From contig CP136068.1 of NCBI GenBank assembly GCA_032622095.1, positions 16,909,729 through 16,973,728 of the forward strand: a stretch of 64,000 nt of DNA, given 5' to 3'. Shown piece after piece: positions 47,931 through 59,879 of this stretch; positions within the stretch are counted from its first letter, which is position 1; every line of letters begins with the position of its first letter. Both the position numbers and the translations under genes were made by a program. The notes beneath the pieces were generated by a model. It saw only the letters and a list, made by a program, of their open reading frames with translations, had not been told where the DNA came from and did not search any database. The DNA comes from Siphonodentalium dalli. Its lineage: Eukaryota; Mollusca; Scaphopoda; Gadilida; Siphonodentaliidae.

Positions 47931-47939
47931 ACCCAGGCC

Positions 47940-48700
47940 ATCTCCATATCATTTTAAGAGGTTTTGGGCGTTCAAATCTCACAATCTCGACATATGGCGA
48001 CCCAATTGAGTTACTTGAACAATTATATCTTCTCAACTGTCATATTTATATGTGAATGGCAATCAGGGCACTCACACAATGAGCTAGCATAAAGAGATAC
48101 ATAGACGAAGAGATACACATATTCGTGCAAACTGAGATACTTCGAACCGTCAGAGGATTATATAGAGATGATAACACAATTGAGTCGGTTCCATTCAATA
48201 CAGTTTCCACAAAAAAGTTACAATTTGTCAAGAGATATGGAAATGTATCGAAGGCCTGTTCAAAAATAGTGGTCACAGTGTGCAGTCAAATATATTTTCT
48301 TCTGATATAAAAGAAAACGCAGTCTGACTGGCACATAACTTTTCAGGATCCTCCAATACTGACGTCTGACAACGGTATATCTGCACGATACAGCGGAATT
48401 TTTAGAACAGGCTCATCGACTGACATACACAACTCGAAATCTTGCTATGTGTCTGGCTGATATACCTGCGCAGCAACATTTATTTTAAACTGAGAATATT
48501 TAGCCAATATATTATAGCACAATGAACAGAGGAGCACCTGGAAATTTCTTTAAAACATATGTATCTTCATGGGTATATGATAGCCAGGTGTCCTCAAGAT
48601 CTTAGTCCAACCCACTAGATTGATTGATACATCTCTATATGTAAAATCCAATTGTCGTCTTTTATTTTTGCGAACTAATGTGTTTATGATGTTCATGTAT
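47940..48700. other. No gene recognised
   Basis: AT-rich sequence without a recognisable exon or repeat. Opposed frames at 48,046-48,310 have no domain. Confidence 0.4.
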
Positions 48701-48926
48701 CATATTATAACGTCAAGTATACGCAATTGTAAATAAATAAATACTTCATTATTGGTGGAACGGATTAATCGCGATAAACAAAACGACAATCGACAAGGCG
48801 AGCCACCACTTGTATTCCATGACTGTAATCATGTTTTGTGATGCTATTTGAATATACAATTTATGACACAGCATGCAGAGAGTTTCACATCACTTTAACC
48901 TGGGCAACGCCGGGTAACCCTGCCAG
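48701..48926. mobile_element. Solo copy of the Helitron-like end module
   Basis: CATATTATAACGTCAAGTAT through CCTGGGCAACGCCGGGTAAC and CCTGCCAG matches 22,127-22,413 of the 3.86-kb unit, with about 60 bp deleted inside and CTAG changed to CCAG. It is the module missing from the truncated third tandem copy. Confidence 0.7.
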
Positions 48927-48929
48927 TGT

Positions 48930-49660
48930 TGTATATAATATCTTAATTCATTGGAGGAATACACAATTCAACGGCTAGTTTGAGCGATATAATTGGCTCC
49001 ATCGCAAAAATCTGGCCTTTTGTGGGAGAAATCTGTCATGCTCCTAATGTTTTCAACAGTTACTTCGATTACACCCTAACGTTTATGAGATCAAGCAAAC
49101 TAATTAGTACTCATGACAGGAGCAAACCGGAGCGCAGCTTAGAGTGAAACAGTTCGTTGGTTGTTCGATTGTTATTCCGAGCTAGCTTTCTACATTTTAT
49201 AGCGAAAACACATTAATGTATCATTTTACGCATGTTGTATAAATTACGGTGATTGATCAGCGAAAAATGTCCCAACATCACAATAACCTCATGTAGGTCG
49301 GTTTACGTCCCTAGTCGCCTGTACAATTTGCATATTTAAAATCTAGACATTGTTCTACCCCGACATTCTATTTCTCCGAATGGGCACTTTATACCATGCG
49401 TTATATCATATCTATACAACAAGACGACATTCGAAACCAACAACGAACTCCCAGTAGAACCTCTGTCAGTGAAATAGTTCTCTTCTTGCACCCGCACACG
49501 ATACTAAACAGCTGCATAGTACTTACAAGAAAACCATAGTCAGAAATGGTAACGCCACCAAGATCATATTATTACCATAAATATAAATTACTAGCAGGTT
49601 AGCTCGCCACTGGCGGCATTCGTCTCATGGCTTTGTTTCAGAAACATGACATTTTTTTAA
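48930..49660. other. No gene recognised
   Basis: No exon or repeat seen apart from a short match (AAAACCATAGTCAGAAATGG, 49,531-49,555) to 4,370-4,392. Confidence 0.4.
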
Positions 49661-49667
49661 TTTAACC

Positions 49668-49945
49668 AAATTTCAAGTCGATAGCTCAACCCGTTTCCGA
49701 GATCTGGTCTGCGCATGCGCGAAGCTTGCGTCGCACGGGCTCGGCGACCCAATAAAATTCGTACCCGGGGCAAGATACATTCACATACCAAATTTCAAGT
49801 CGATAGCTCCACCCGTTTCCGATATCTCGTCTGCGCATGTGCGAAGCTGGCGTCGCACGGGCTCGGCGACCCGATAAAATTTGTATCCGGGGCAAGATAC
49901 ATTCACATAGCAAATTTCAAGTCGATAGCTCCACCCGTTTCCGAG
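49668..49945. repeat. ~121-bp tandem repeat, 2.3 units
   Basis: CAAATTTCAAGTCGATAGCT starts at about 49,669, 49,791 and 49,912. The unit continues with CACCCGTTTCCGAGAT, CTGCGCATG(C/T)GCGAAGC and GGGCTCGGCGACCC. It is GC-richer than its surroundings. The 128-codon plus-strand frame is a repeat shadow. Confidence 0.85.
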
Positions 49946-50044
49946 ATAACGCATTCTTTGTTTTTCAATGAGTTAATTCATGGTACCCGTCCTCCCCGTC
50001 CTAAACTTCAGAGCGGACAGTCAATTAATCCCGTCGTGAAAGTC

Positions 50045-50172
50045 GAGATAATTGCATTTCGTCCGCATCCGTATTTCGGACGCATGCGGTCAGTCGTTTA
50101 GCCACATCCATTGGAATCCGCATCCGTATTTCGGACGCATGGGGTCAGTCGTTTAGCCACGTCCATTGCAAT
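50045..50172. repeat. ~60-bp tandem duplication
   Basis: TCCGCATCCGTATTTCGGAC to TTTAGCCACATCCATTG occurs twice with few changes (50,063 and 50,118). The ATCCGTATTTCGGAC core is itself weakly palindromic. Confidence 0.85.
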
Positions 50173-50179
50173 AAAGAGC

Positions 50180-52300
50180 GTTATTTGTTAACACCTCCGT
50201 ATAAGGTCAATATAAAGATCGTTGATGTCTTAACCACCGCAGTGCCGTTTTTTGTGACTGAGTTTGGAGAACGGGTTCTCTGAGCTTCTCCAAAACGCGA
50301 CCACGGCGGTGTCGGTGGGATTTTACACTTATATATGAAGTTTGAGCTCAATCTGTACACGCGTTTTCGATTCTATGAAGTACCCACACACATATATATA
50401 TATATATATATAAATATATTGGTTAGATGAATGCACCGCCTCATAATTCCGTTAAAACAACTATTCCTTCAAATTATTACAAAAAACTACGGCTTATTAC
50501 TGCAGGTTTTTGATTCACCACACCAGAAAGCCTCTAAATGCGGATCAAAAATTAGGTTCCCGCCATAAAATCTTCAAGTGTGCATGGCCCAGCCATTGTT
50601 CATACCTATACATCGAACGCAATTAACGCGGTCATAATAGTTACATACTGCAACTATAAGACATCCGTCGAATACACACCCACGAAAACCCGAAATGTGT
50701 TGTCCTGCGAGATATCCCATCGCTATAGCTCAATTTGACACGGCCAAATTAGCCTTTCTACAATACCCTAAAACAATAAAGCTTCTCAAATCATCGGCAC
50801 AATCAATAGAACTTTCACGAACTTGGACATTCCAACTACAGCTTTTACGCGTCTTAAAAAAACCGGAAAAACCAATTATCTATTTACAAAATCCCCATAG
50901 GTCCACATATTTCTAAAATTTGCCCAACAGTATACACCGGTGGCGTTAATGAACCCCACGTAATACATTCCCTAATCAGTATATGTGTCCTGCTAAATTG
51001 CATGCCCGGGGGTATCTATCACATTGCAACATTCGCTACTGCACTAATAAAGTCACTGTTCTTCAGGAAACAACAATGAGATTGAGTCACAAATATCATA
51101 AAATGCCCAAAATATAGTTACCATGTAATTGCGTCGACAGTATATATTACGTATAGATAATATGCTTTGTACAGTACAAAACAAATATGTTATCATGCTT
51201 GCGTACTTGGACGTTTATTTTTCGACGTTTGTATTTAAGTTGTACCGCGTGGTATTGTGTTCGTGACATAATTCACATGCAATTTCCACTCACACAGCTG
51301 TATCAAGGGGCGTAGTTTTGTTGCTAGCCAAGGACTATTTTTCCCCAGAAAAACTGTCGTAAACGTCTCATTTATCGAGATTTATCGGGATTTTTCATTT
51401 CTCCTTGTATATTATAAAAACGCGTTTAAGTCGGTTATTGGAATCGCGACTGGACATTCGTAAACTAAATGTCTCGGCCTGCGGCCTCGACCATCTATAG
51501 TTTACGAATGTCCAGTAACTCGTCCATTAAACCTGACATAATTGCGCCATGAAAGTAGTACCTAAACCTCATAAAGCTACATTGCCGTAATAAGAGTAAC
51601 GTTTATTAGGAAGGCTTTATGTAGGCGATACAGTCAGTGCGCTGTGGATAAATATAGGATAACAAGCACCACCAACTGTCCACCATGTGTGTTTCCGGGA
51701 TCCATATTAAAGTCGAGCTCCCTTCTTTGAGTGGGTCGTATATTGTATAGTCCGTCAATTTGATATGAAATGCGGACAAGAGAAGCTAGATTTATCTTAC
51801 AGGCTATAACCTAAAATGTAGTATAATATGAGAACAATATCGTTGTGCGTATATATTTTACGCACCACACAGTTGACGTCGTGGTGCGTCTCCGATTCAC
51901 CATCACGACTGACGTCATTAACGATTAAATGTGCCTCAATACATTGTAGATCCGAGTAATCCTACGCACTAAATCAAAACAATGTTTTTGATTTTTGTAT
52001 TAATTTGTTTTGGCATTGTCATCGCAAATGAATCAATTGCATGGACATGATAAATATTTCAGTCCGATATTTTGAAAATAATACGACTATTTGATGCCAA
52101 CTGGCCGGTGAATCACATTTTGTATACACGAAGCGACAACTTACGCACAGCCACTGTTGCCATCGATGATACGGCTTATCATGCGTTCCCTTGTAACAAA
52201 ACACCATGGTAAGCACACTCGGGTATTCCAAGTGGAGGGGGTCTGCAATTTTGTTCGAACACTAGACGGGGTGGGTGGGTTGGTTCAAATTAATGGGACA
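50180..52300. other. No gene recognised; two hairpins
   Basis: Contains a (TA)n tract at 50,391-50,412, a 30-bp hairpin ACGCACCAC...GTGGTGCGT at 51,861-51,890, and the foldback at 51,449-51,516. The frame at 50,695-50,916 has no domain. Confidence 0.5.
51449..51516. mobile_element. Short foldback
   Basis: ACTGGACATTCGTAAACTA pairs with its full complement ending TCCAGT. The ~30-bp loop contains the smaller inverted motif CGGCCTGCGGCCTCG. Confidence 0.7.
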
Positions 52301-52302
52301 AA

Positions 52303-52441
52303 AGGTTTTAAAGGCACTCAATCCGATAAACCTCCTCTCAATTACTATTTCAATGGCTTCGGGGGTCAAAAATATTTGATTCGAGTCGAGGAAGTCACCC
52401 ATCAAAGCTCAGATTTGTTAGATATCGATTTTATTGTTGGT
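52303..52441 (-). mobile_element. Truncated copy of the 2,794-3,234 TTAA MITE
   Basis: TTAAAGGCACTCAATCCGAT, then AATTACTATTTCAATGGCTT and AAATATTTGATTCGAGTCGA, match the reverse complement of 3,110-3,238. The other half is absent. TGGGACAAAAGGTTTTAA occurs on both sides (52,293 and 52,450), suggesting a duplication at insertion or deletion. Confidence 0.7.
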
Positions 52442-52734
52442 TCAAAATAATGGGACAAAAGGTTTTAAGAATGCTTCTATTATGTAATATGTATGCACTT
52501 AACTCTTGGTAGGGAGTTCACCATCAGTTAATAATGAGGGATGACACCAATGGGTAATAATAAAGGTTAGCTTGCTAAATGTTTTCATCAAGGATCTATC
52601 AATGCACATTGACATGGAAAGGCTCAGATTTAAATAGTTAAATGTAAACTCTTCAAATAATAATAGACTAGTAAAAAAAAAACAACATAATAAAATAAAA
52701 CAAAAGTGTTGAAACAAACTTTGATCGATTTCAA

Positions 52735-53235
52735 CGATATTCTGTATATGGGTCTAGGATCACCTCTAGATGGGAGCCGTGAAAATTTCGATGAAAACCA
52801 TTGCCACCAGCAGCCATCTTGGATTTTACTCTTTGCATCAATAAATCGTTTAACACACCCTACAGAGCTTATCCCTCATCCAATAATCACAAAACTTCAT
52901 AGGGACCCTTAGTGCGATTTATCGATGGGTGCCTCCCACTTTGTCCCGAGTTCTGTAAAAATCATGGTTGCCAGTGGCCATTTTTAATTTTACTCTTTGT
53001 GTGACTAAATCATTTAGCACACCTTACATGACACATTTCTCATACAACCCAAACTTCATATGGATTTTCGAGGTGACGTCTAGATCGGAGCCTCCCTTTT
53101 TTCCCCAATATTCGTTTAAAACAAACATATGGTCGCCAGCAGCCATCTTGGTATTCAAATGTCAATCCATCAGTACACCATTCAGCCCACATTTATTGGA
53201 TAATTGTTTTGAAACCTTACAGTCGTGTTGGTAAA
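52735..53235. repeat. ~165-bp tandem repeat, three units
   Basis: Shared blocks GCCACCAGCAGCCATCTTGG, TTTTACTCTTTG, TCATTTAGCACACC and AAACTTCATAGGGA recur at about 52,803, 52,968 and 53,131. Open frames across it are repeat-derived. Confidence 0.7.
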
Positions 53236-53239
53236 TAAA

Positions 53240-54560
53240 AAGAAGGAATGCTTCTATAATCATGATACGGAACATAGATCAGTTAAAGATCAGGAAAATT
53301 GAGTAAAATAGTTATTTGAAGCAGTTTGGCGGGGGGTGGGTCCCTATCTCAGAATCGGAAAAAATACAAATTAAGGGGTGGTGGGTTTTTGTTTTGCGCC
53401 TACTGTTCAAACAATTTCTCCTGACCCCCTGGGTATTCTGTGGTATTCTACCAGGGTGAATGGAACCAGGTCATTTTACCAGGGTGTTACTCTCGTAAAA
53501 TGTATCTATTGAATCGTCACCATATTATACGCATTACGCACACATGTAGACCCACCCATGCACCTTTACGCCAGTAAAACGTTCGCACCGTTGTATTTCA
53601 CCATGGCATTTTATCGGAATGTAACTATGTATGTGGTAAATTTACCGAGGTACGCTTTCAGAATCTTTAGCCTTTGAGATAACAGATTGGAGGCCATATG
53701 AATCACACATGTGGCCACATAAGGTCATAAACTGTTTGACTTAGCTGACTTATATTTAACAATAGCATTGTCCCATTCTGTTAACTTTTGAGTATGACAT
53801 CGGATACAATTGTTTTCCACTGACTAACTAACAAAATATAATATATTTCTCACAAAAAGAAACAGAAAACTCCACAGTAGTTAATATAATGTGCTATTGT
53901 GAAATAGAGTTATCGCTCATGTCCATGTACAATCACCATGGCTTACCAGCTATTCCAAGTAAAGGCATGGCATACCCCACTTACATTATACTCTTGTAAA
54001 CATGGTGTATTACCATTACATACACACATTAACAACATGGGAGCCTACACCCACAATTTTGAGATTAATTGGACTCCACCTTGCAGAATTGTCCACATTT
54101 TGGACTTAAATACACAAAAACACAACCCACCTAAATTGTGTAAGTCTGAACTGCTCCAAGGATAACATACCAGAATTTAGTCTAGAAATTGGACTAAGAA
54201 TCATACCATCATTCCCCTTGTATTACTTGTATATTATTGTATGGCATTACCTCACCTCATTCGAAATCAAAGGACGTGTTATTAACATTAATACTAGGGA
54301 ATTAGAACTCAGCTATTCACACAATACATCTCTGATTGTGAACCAACCAATATAAAAAGCAACATAGTTGTAGTGCCACATTTTGAAGTAACTGACGACT
54401 GAAGTAAAACGTTTTTAAAGAGTGTTTTTCTCTCTCTCGAAGAAATCTATATTGACTAAATATGGGATGTATTCAGAAATTAAAAAGACAATACACATAT
54501 TTAAAGAGCGTTTCTAAAGAGCGTTTTTTTCTGAAGAGGTTATTTGTTACAGTGTATGTT
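53240..54560. other. No gene recognised
   Basis: Includes ACCAGGGTG-type short repeats at 53,450-53,490 and TTTAAAGAGCGTTT repeats at 54,410-54,530. The frame at 53,938-54,165 shows no known domain. Confidence 0.4.
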
Positions 54561-54564
54561 CTGA

Positions 54565-55125
54565 TTTACATGGGTTTTACCCTTGTATGTCCCGTTTCAC
54601 CGGTATTTTACGATAATAAAGTGGGGAACGCATGCCTTTACTTTAAATTTACAAGGGTATGTCTTTCTATATGGGTGTACATTGCATTGACCCGATTATA
54701 TCATTCTTAACCTGACTTTATCATGATTTACTTTGCATTTACAATCATATGTCCCTTTTAAATGGCTTTTACATGGTTTGTACAAGGGTATACCATTGTT
54801 CACCTGACTTTGCCATGAATTAATTGAAATGTACAAGGGTATGTCCTTTTTTACATGGCTTTTACTAGAGTATACCATTGTTACCCTGACTGTAAAATGA
54901 TTTACTTGGAATGTACAAAGGTACATGTATGTCCAGTTTACATAGATGTTACGTGGCTTTAACAGTGTATATCACTGTAAACCTGACTTTACCATGCCTT
55001 TACTTGGAATTGTTCAAAGGATATCATTATAAACCTGACTTTACCAGAGTAGAGCCTGGTAAACTATGGTTTACCTGGATTTTACCAGAGTGTTTTATTG
55101 CAAATATGACGTAACCACATGCTAC
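54565..55125. repeat. ~88-bp tandem repeat
   Basis: Six degenerate units with TTTACATGGCTTTTAC, TACAAGGGTATACCATTGTT and ACCTGACTTTACCATG. ACCTGACTTT-type landmarks fall near 54,712, 54,802, 54,887, 54,980 and 55,033. An echo of the motif (TGGTAAACCCATGTTTACCG) reappears at 55,560-55,580. Confidence 0.7.
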
Positions 55126-55714
55126 TAGAGTAAAGCCAGGTAATATTTACTCACCAGAAAATTATGCTATTTGGAGACCCTGCTCTACGTGATTGCGACA
55201 ATGACAAAATGTTCTTAGCTGTACACATCATTCATCCGTGAGACAAAACAAGATTTTATTGACTAACTCTTGCAAACATATATACAAGCCAGCTATTGAT
55301 CCAAACAAACACGACTTTCAACTAACACGTATATAAACTCAAGATTAACCCGGGAGAGGGGAAAGAGAGGTGATATGCACATGTATATATGTTCAACTTG
55401 CTTTTGGTAGTCATGTTGCAATGCCGTTATTTCTTGATTTATTTTTCAGTGCAATAACAAACTGTATTTGTTCTCCAATCCCATTGTATGTATACAAAAT
55501 GTATCTGACATTTCCTATGTGTTAATGCTTTAGACAAAGAAATATGTTTAAACTAAGCCTGGTAAACCCATGTTTACCGGGCCTTTACCGGAGTGAGTGC
55601 ATAAGGGTTTCGCGTTTATATTTGAAAGATATATAGATACATTTATAGTATGATGCTGTATTCGACATAATTGTGTATCACTCATAGAATACATACAGTT
55701 GGAACAAAACTCAC
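55125..55714. other. No gene recognised (intron side of the EGF exon)
   Basis: AT-rich DNA downstream of the EGF exon in its direction of transcription. Only a fragment of the ~88-bp repeat motif is seen near 55,560. Confidence 0.4.
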
Positions 55715-55808
55715 CTCTTGGTGGATTCTCACATATGGCCCCAGAAAAACCTTCTCCACAGAGGCAGTGTGTCTTGTTGCGTGGGCGGCCATACATACAT
55801 GGACGATC
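55715..55808 (-). CDS. EGF-like exon, possibly of the FReD gene
   Basis: On the minus strand a TTTCTTATAG acceptor and a GTGAGT donor bracket 94 bp encoding DRPCMYGRPRNKTHCLC, then GEGFSGAICENPPRG. The CxC(x2)GFSGxxCE ending is the second half of an EGF-like module; the third Cys of a standard EGF is not visible, so the domain is short or variant. EGF-like modules of this type are extracellular. The donor leaves phase 1, matching the phase-1 acceptors of both FReD segments at 18,525 and 18,257, 37 kb downstream on the same strand. Joined in that way it would give ...PRD(C/F)SDLS. This linkage is inference, and intervening exons could exist. No other exon was recognised upstream (to 64,000). 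Confidence 0.65.
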
Positions 55809-55809
55809 C

Positions 55810-56458
55810 TATAAGAAATGAGTCAATATACAGGTTTACAGTTTGAAAAACACATCACATTACATCAACTAGCGAATAAAGAATGGTGTAGTTAACTGCA
55901 TTCCATATCGTGCCGTATATATCGTCGAGCAATGACGAATCTAAATGGAAATGCCAGTTAAAGTTGATTCATTGGAGTGGTGAGAGATAAATTCATCTTC
56001 ACACCACATTATGAGTACTCGACTCACGATGTAGGAACTGTTACATTGGATATCATTCTATTGTCGGTTTGTGATGGTTCAGAATTATTTTTTTGCGGTT
56101 CCTTCTGATTAAAATAAGACAATTCCTGGAGATTTGGACAAGTAAAACTCAAATTTTGAGCCATCTAGATGCTAACTCGATTCATTTCCATTTCCATCAC
56201 AATGTGGTTACAAAGAACGTGATAATAACGAACATTCCACTGTGCAAGTCACAACAACGACGAAAACCGCGAATTGTGATGTATGTGTGGGTTCTCGATC
56301 GATCATGTCGGTTCTTTCCTCATTTAATCCGTTTTATACGGGAAATACTATGACTAAAAAATATCTGTGCAACTGACACTGACGTGAAAATAACAAAGTA
56401 CACACAATGAAATATGCTTAAGTTGATATTGTACTGTCGGTGAGTTACACTATATAGC
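55810..56458. other. No gene recognised (upstream of the EGF exon)
   Basis: No second EGF module, signal-peptide exon or promoter is visible. The plus-strand frame at 56,093-56,353 has no domain. Confidence 0.4.
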
Positions 56459-56459
56459 G

Positions 56460-56870
56460 TGATCGTTGAAGTTGGATTTGGGGATCTATCCGGAAGAAAT
56501 TGGATTATAAGCTTATTTTGGTGTCACTCGACGCCAAAAAGCCCCAGGATCAACATATACAAAATTCGCAAAAATTCCCTTTAGGGCAAACTTTGTTATC
56601 CAAGATGGCGCCCAACGTGGTTTTCTATATTGGATTAGTTCTCGACGTACATGTATGTCGTTATACGATATATTGTGGCAACGGATTTACGCAGTTTTAC
56701 TAGTTTGTGTGAAATTAGAGTTCAGGCGGGGGCGAATAGAGTGACACGGATATAAACTAATACAATCGCCGCTATGAAATATGCTGTCCAAATGGCCGCA
56801 TACCACGAATAAAGATACATAGTGGATAACCACATAGGAGTGAAACTATGTATTGGTAATATACAAGTTA
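56460..56870. mobile_element. R-family copy, left part (interrupted)
   Basis: GTGATCGTTGAAGTTGGATT and GCTTATTTTGGTGTCACTCG start a diverged version of the R1 left end. 56,701-56,870 follows 6,289-6,455 base for base with modest divergence (GAGTGACACGGA, ACATAGGAGTGAAA, AATATACAAGT). It continues at 61,213 after the R2 insertion. Confidence 0.6.
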
Positions 56871-57789
56871 GTCTGGTCGTTGAAGCATTGGACCTAGAAC
56901 AAATTGTTTACAAGCTGTTTTTGGTGTCATTTTGTCGGGCAGAACCCGGGGAACAACATATCCAAAATCCGCTGAAATCCGCTTTGGGGAAAATTTTCTA
57001 GAGCATTTTGAAAAAAAGGTCATATTTGTGTTTTTTATGTATGATTTTCCGTTTCTTATGAAATATACACATGAATGTCATTTAAATTAAAGTTATACAG
57101 ATGGCAGGAATATGCAACATAAACAAATTATTATTGTTGCCATGACAGACGTATGTTATTTCGTGTACAATTTGATTGTAAAAATTCAAAATGGCGGACA
57201 AAATGGCGACCGAAATTGGTAAAATTGGACAATTTTCACTAAATTTCACCAGATCGTTTCCATTTATAAGAAATTTGGTTTAAATGTCCATTTGTGCCAA
57301 CATACACCATTTTAAATCAATGTCTGATAATTGTGAGCCATATCACGAGGATTGGGAATTTGGGCCCTTCAAATTCGAAAAAGATTGTACTAAATTTCGA
57401 AGAAAAATCAAATATTATTTTAATGCCCAGAATAACCGCAAATCGAACACACCAGTGTACTTAATACCCATAAGACGTCAGATATGAACCACTAGTGTCC
57501 ATTTTAGCAGAAACTAGGCAATCACTTTCAAAAATAGGGACACTATGGCTACTGAAAGTAGTATAATTTGGAATTTTGTTAAAGTTCACTAGATTGTTTA
57601 CATTTAGACGAAAACTATGTAGTGGTTAGCACAACAGTAAATTATGTCGGACCCTAATCCGATAATAATGAGCTGTATGTCGAGAATTTGTCCCTAAAGT
57701 GTCCCATAATGGCGGCGAATATTGCAATCGAAAGTCAAAAATATATATTTCGTCATTGATTTTTAACTAAATCTTCTCATATCCCGTAT

Positions 57790-59445
57790 CGAATATAATT
57801 TGATTAGAGTCCACATCAACCAAACTAGTATCGAAATACATCAAATGAGTGTCAAGAACAACTTAACGCGTGTCCCAAACCATCCAAGGAGTGTAAAACC
57901 ACTCAACCGCCTTCTTAATAATATACCAAATTAATCAGTGAGTGCCCCAGTCCATAGAAGGGGCATTCCAAATCAGCCAACGAGTGTCCCAAACCACATA
58001 ATATGTAACACAGTCCACCCAAATAGTGCCAAAAACCATCCAATTAGTGCCTAAACGAGTCCAATGTGTGTTCCATACCATCCAGCGATTGCCATATGTC
58101 ACCCATCGAGTGTCCGAATTCATGTATGGGGTGTCTCAAATCACCAAGTGTGTACCACAAACCATCCAATGTGTGTCTCAAACCAACAGATGAGTGTCCA
58201 TAATCACCCAATGAGTGTCCCAGGCCACACGGTGATTATCAAAACCAGCAGGAGTGTATAAAACGTCCAACTAGTGTCTCAGACCACCCACTGAATGCCC
58301 CAGTCATTTAATAGGTGTCCCAAACTAGTGCACAAAACCATCCTTCAAATATATCAAACTATGTTTTGGTAAACTCATTGAATGGTTTGACAAACTCACT
58401 TGATCGTGTGAAATACTCGATGGAGGGTTTTGTACACTATTGTAGATGTATTGATATGACAGTTGGTTGTTGGTTCGCAACACCAGTCCTGTGCAGTTGG
58501 TGGATAGGGAACTTGTTGGATGGTTTATGAAGCTAGTTTTATGGTTTGGGTCAACCGCTGGGTAATTTGTGACTTCAGTTGGATGATTTTGGGACACCAA
58601 TTGGGTGGAGTGTTCACATTGAGTGGTTTGGGACACTCGCTATAGATTTTAGATACTGGTTATGTGCATTGAGACACTGCGTGGCCGATTGGGTCACTGG
58701 TTGGGTCGTTTGGGACACTACAGTTGAATGGATTGAGACGACAGTTGTATGTTGTATGACATATGGCATGGGCTACACATTGGACGTCTGTCTATCGTGT
58801 GGTTTCGAACACCAGATGGATGGTTTGGTGACCGGTACACCCATTGCGTGGTTTGGGGCACTGATTGAGTGGTTTGACACACTCAATTGGTGCTCATTGT
58901 GTGTTTTACTCATCTGATGGTTATGGACACTCATTGGATATTTTTGGAACCTACTGGATGGCTTGGGACACACCTATTATGTTGTTTCGAACATAGGTTG
59001 CAACGTATGGAGCACTACTGGTGTGGTTTGGGAACATTCGTTGTTTGGTTTGGGTCCTTAATCAGGTCGATTGAGACACTCATTTTGTGGCTTGTGACAC
59101 TCATTTTGGGTGAGTTGGAATACCAAATGCATGGTTTTGGGACTATATGTGTGAGTAATGACACCAGTTGAGTATCGTTTGGGGAGCTACCTACCTCAGT
59201 CTACATCAGTCTGGTGGTTTGTGAAACTCGTTTGGTAGATTGGGACACCCTGTCGATGGTTTGGAGCAATGTTTGGATTTGGGGCGCCCGTCGTATGGAT
59301 TTGGGACCCATTTGGATACTCACATGTTGGTTTTTTTTTGGATACCAGATGGTTTTTGTAACTCTGTATATGGTTTGGCGGACTCGTTGTGTGGTTTGGG
59401 ACAATCATTTGATGTATTATGAAACTATTGGTGGCTTTGCAAACT
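57790..59445. repeat. Mirrored 21-bp minisatellite
   Basis: From 57,790 to about 58,350 the units read GAGTGTCCCAAACCATCCAAT. At least ten consecutive units around 57,980-58,230 are exactly 21 bp. From about 58,365 to 59,445 the same unit runs in reverse complement (TGGTTTGGGACACTC). The 7-codon period leaves frames open on both strands (MSVPNHP-like heptads in one orientation, WDTHWMV-like in the other); they are not evidence of genes. The arms could pair as one long hairpin. Confidence 0.85.
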
Positions 59446-59879
59446 CGTATGGTGGCATATATGACTACATATGGCTATACGTTTATTCGATATCGTAAGA
59501 AAAAAATACACTTCAATTGTTCACTTCCGACTGCCATTTTCGCTGTCATTTTGAAGACTGCTTAGACATCGAATTGCCCAATCCTCGGGATATGACTTAC
59601 TATAACGGATTAGGATTCGCCATTGTATAGTATTAGGGTCAATTTATGCAGGAAATGACAGGCATAATTATGCTATGGCAACAGGAATAATGCGTTTTGT
59701 TTTTGAAGGTTTCTGTCACATTAATACATTTAGAGGACAATGTAGTGAATGGTAGTACACTCCAGGAAATTGCCGCCATATTGCCCCGTAATATTCACGG
59801 CCACATGTTAGCGACAAATTAGTTGGAGCAGACATCATTACGAAAAAATGGGTCCCCAGTCTGGAGAAGCATTTTGGCA

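Noticed and set aside
49715-50101. 128-codon plus-strand frame
   Set aside because: It runs through the 121-bp and 60-bp tandem repeats and repeats its own sequence accordingly.
57980-58230. CRISPR-like regular repeats
   Set aside because: The units are contiguous with no unique spacers, and the setting is clearly eukaryotic.
57935-59498. Long frames on both strands with PNH-rich or WDT-rich heptads
   Set aside because: A 21-bp period gives a 7-residue repeat in any frame without stops. Open frames in both directions across mirrored arms point to satellite DNA, not genes.
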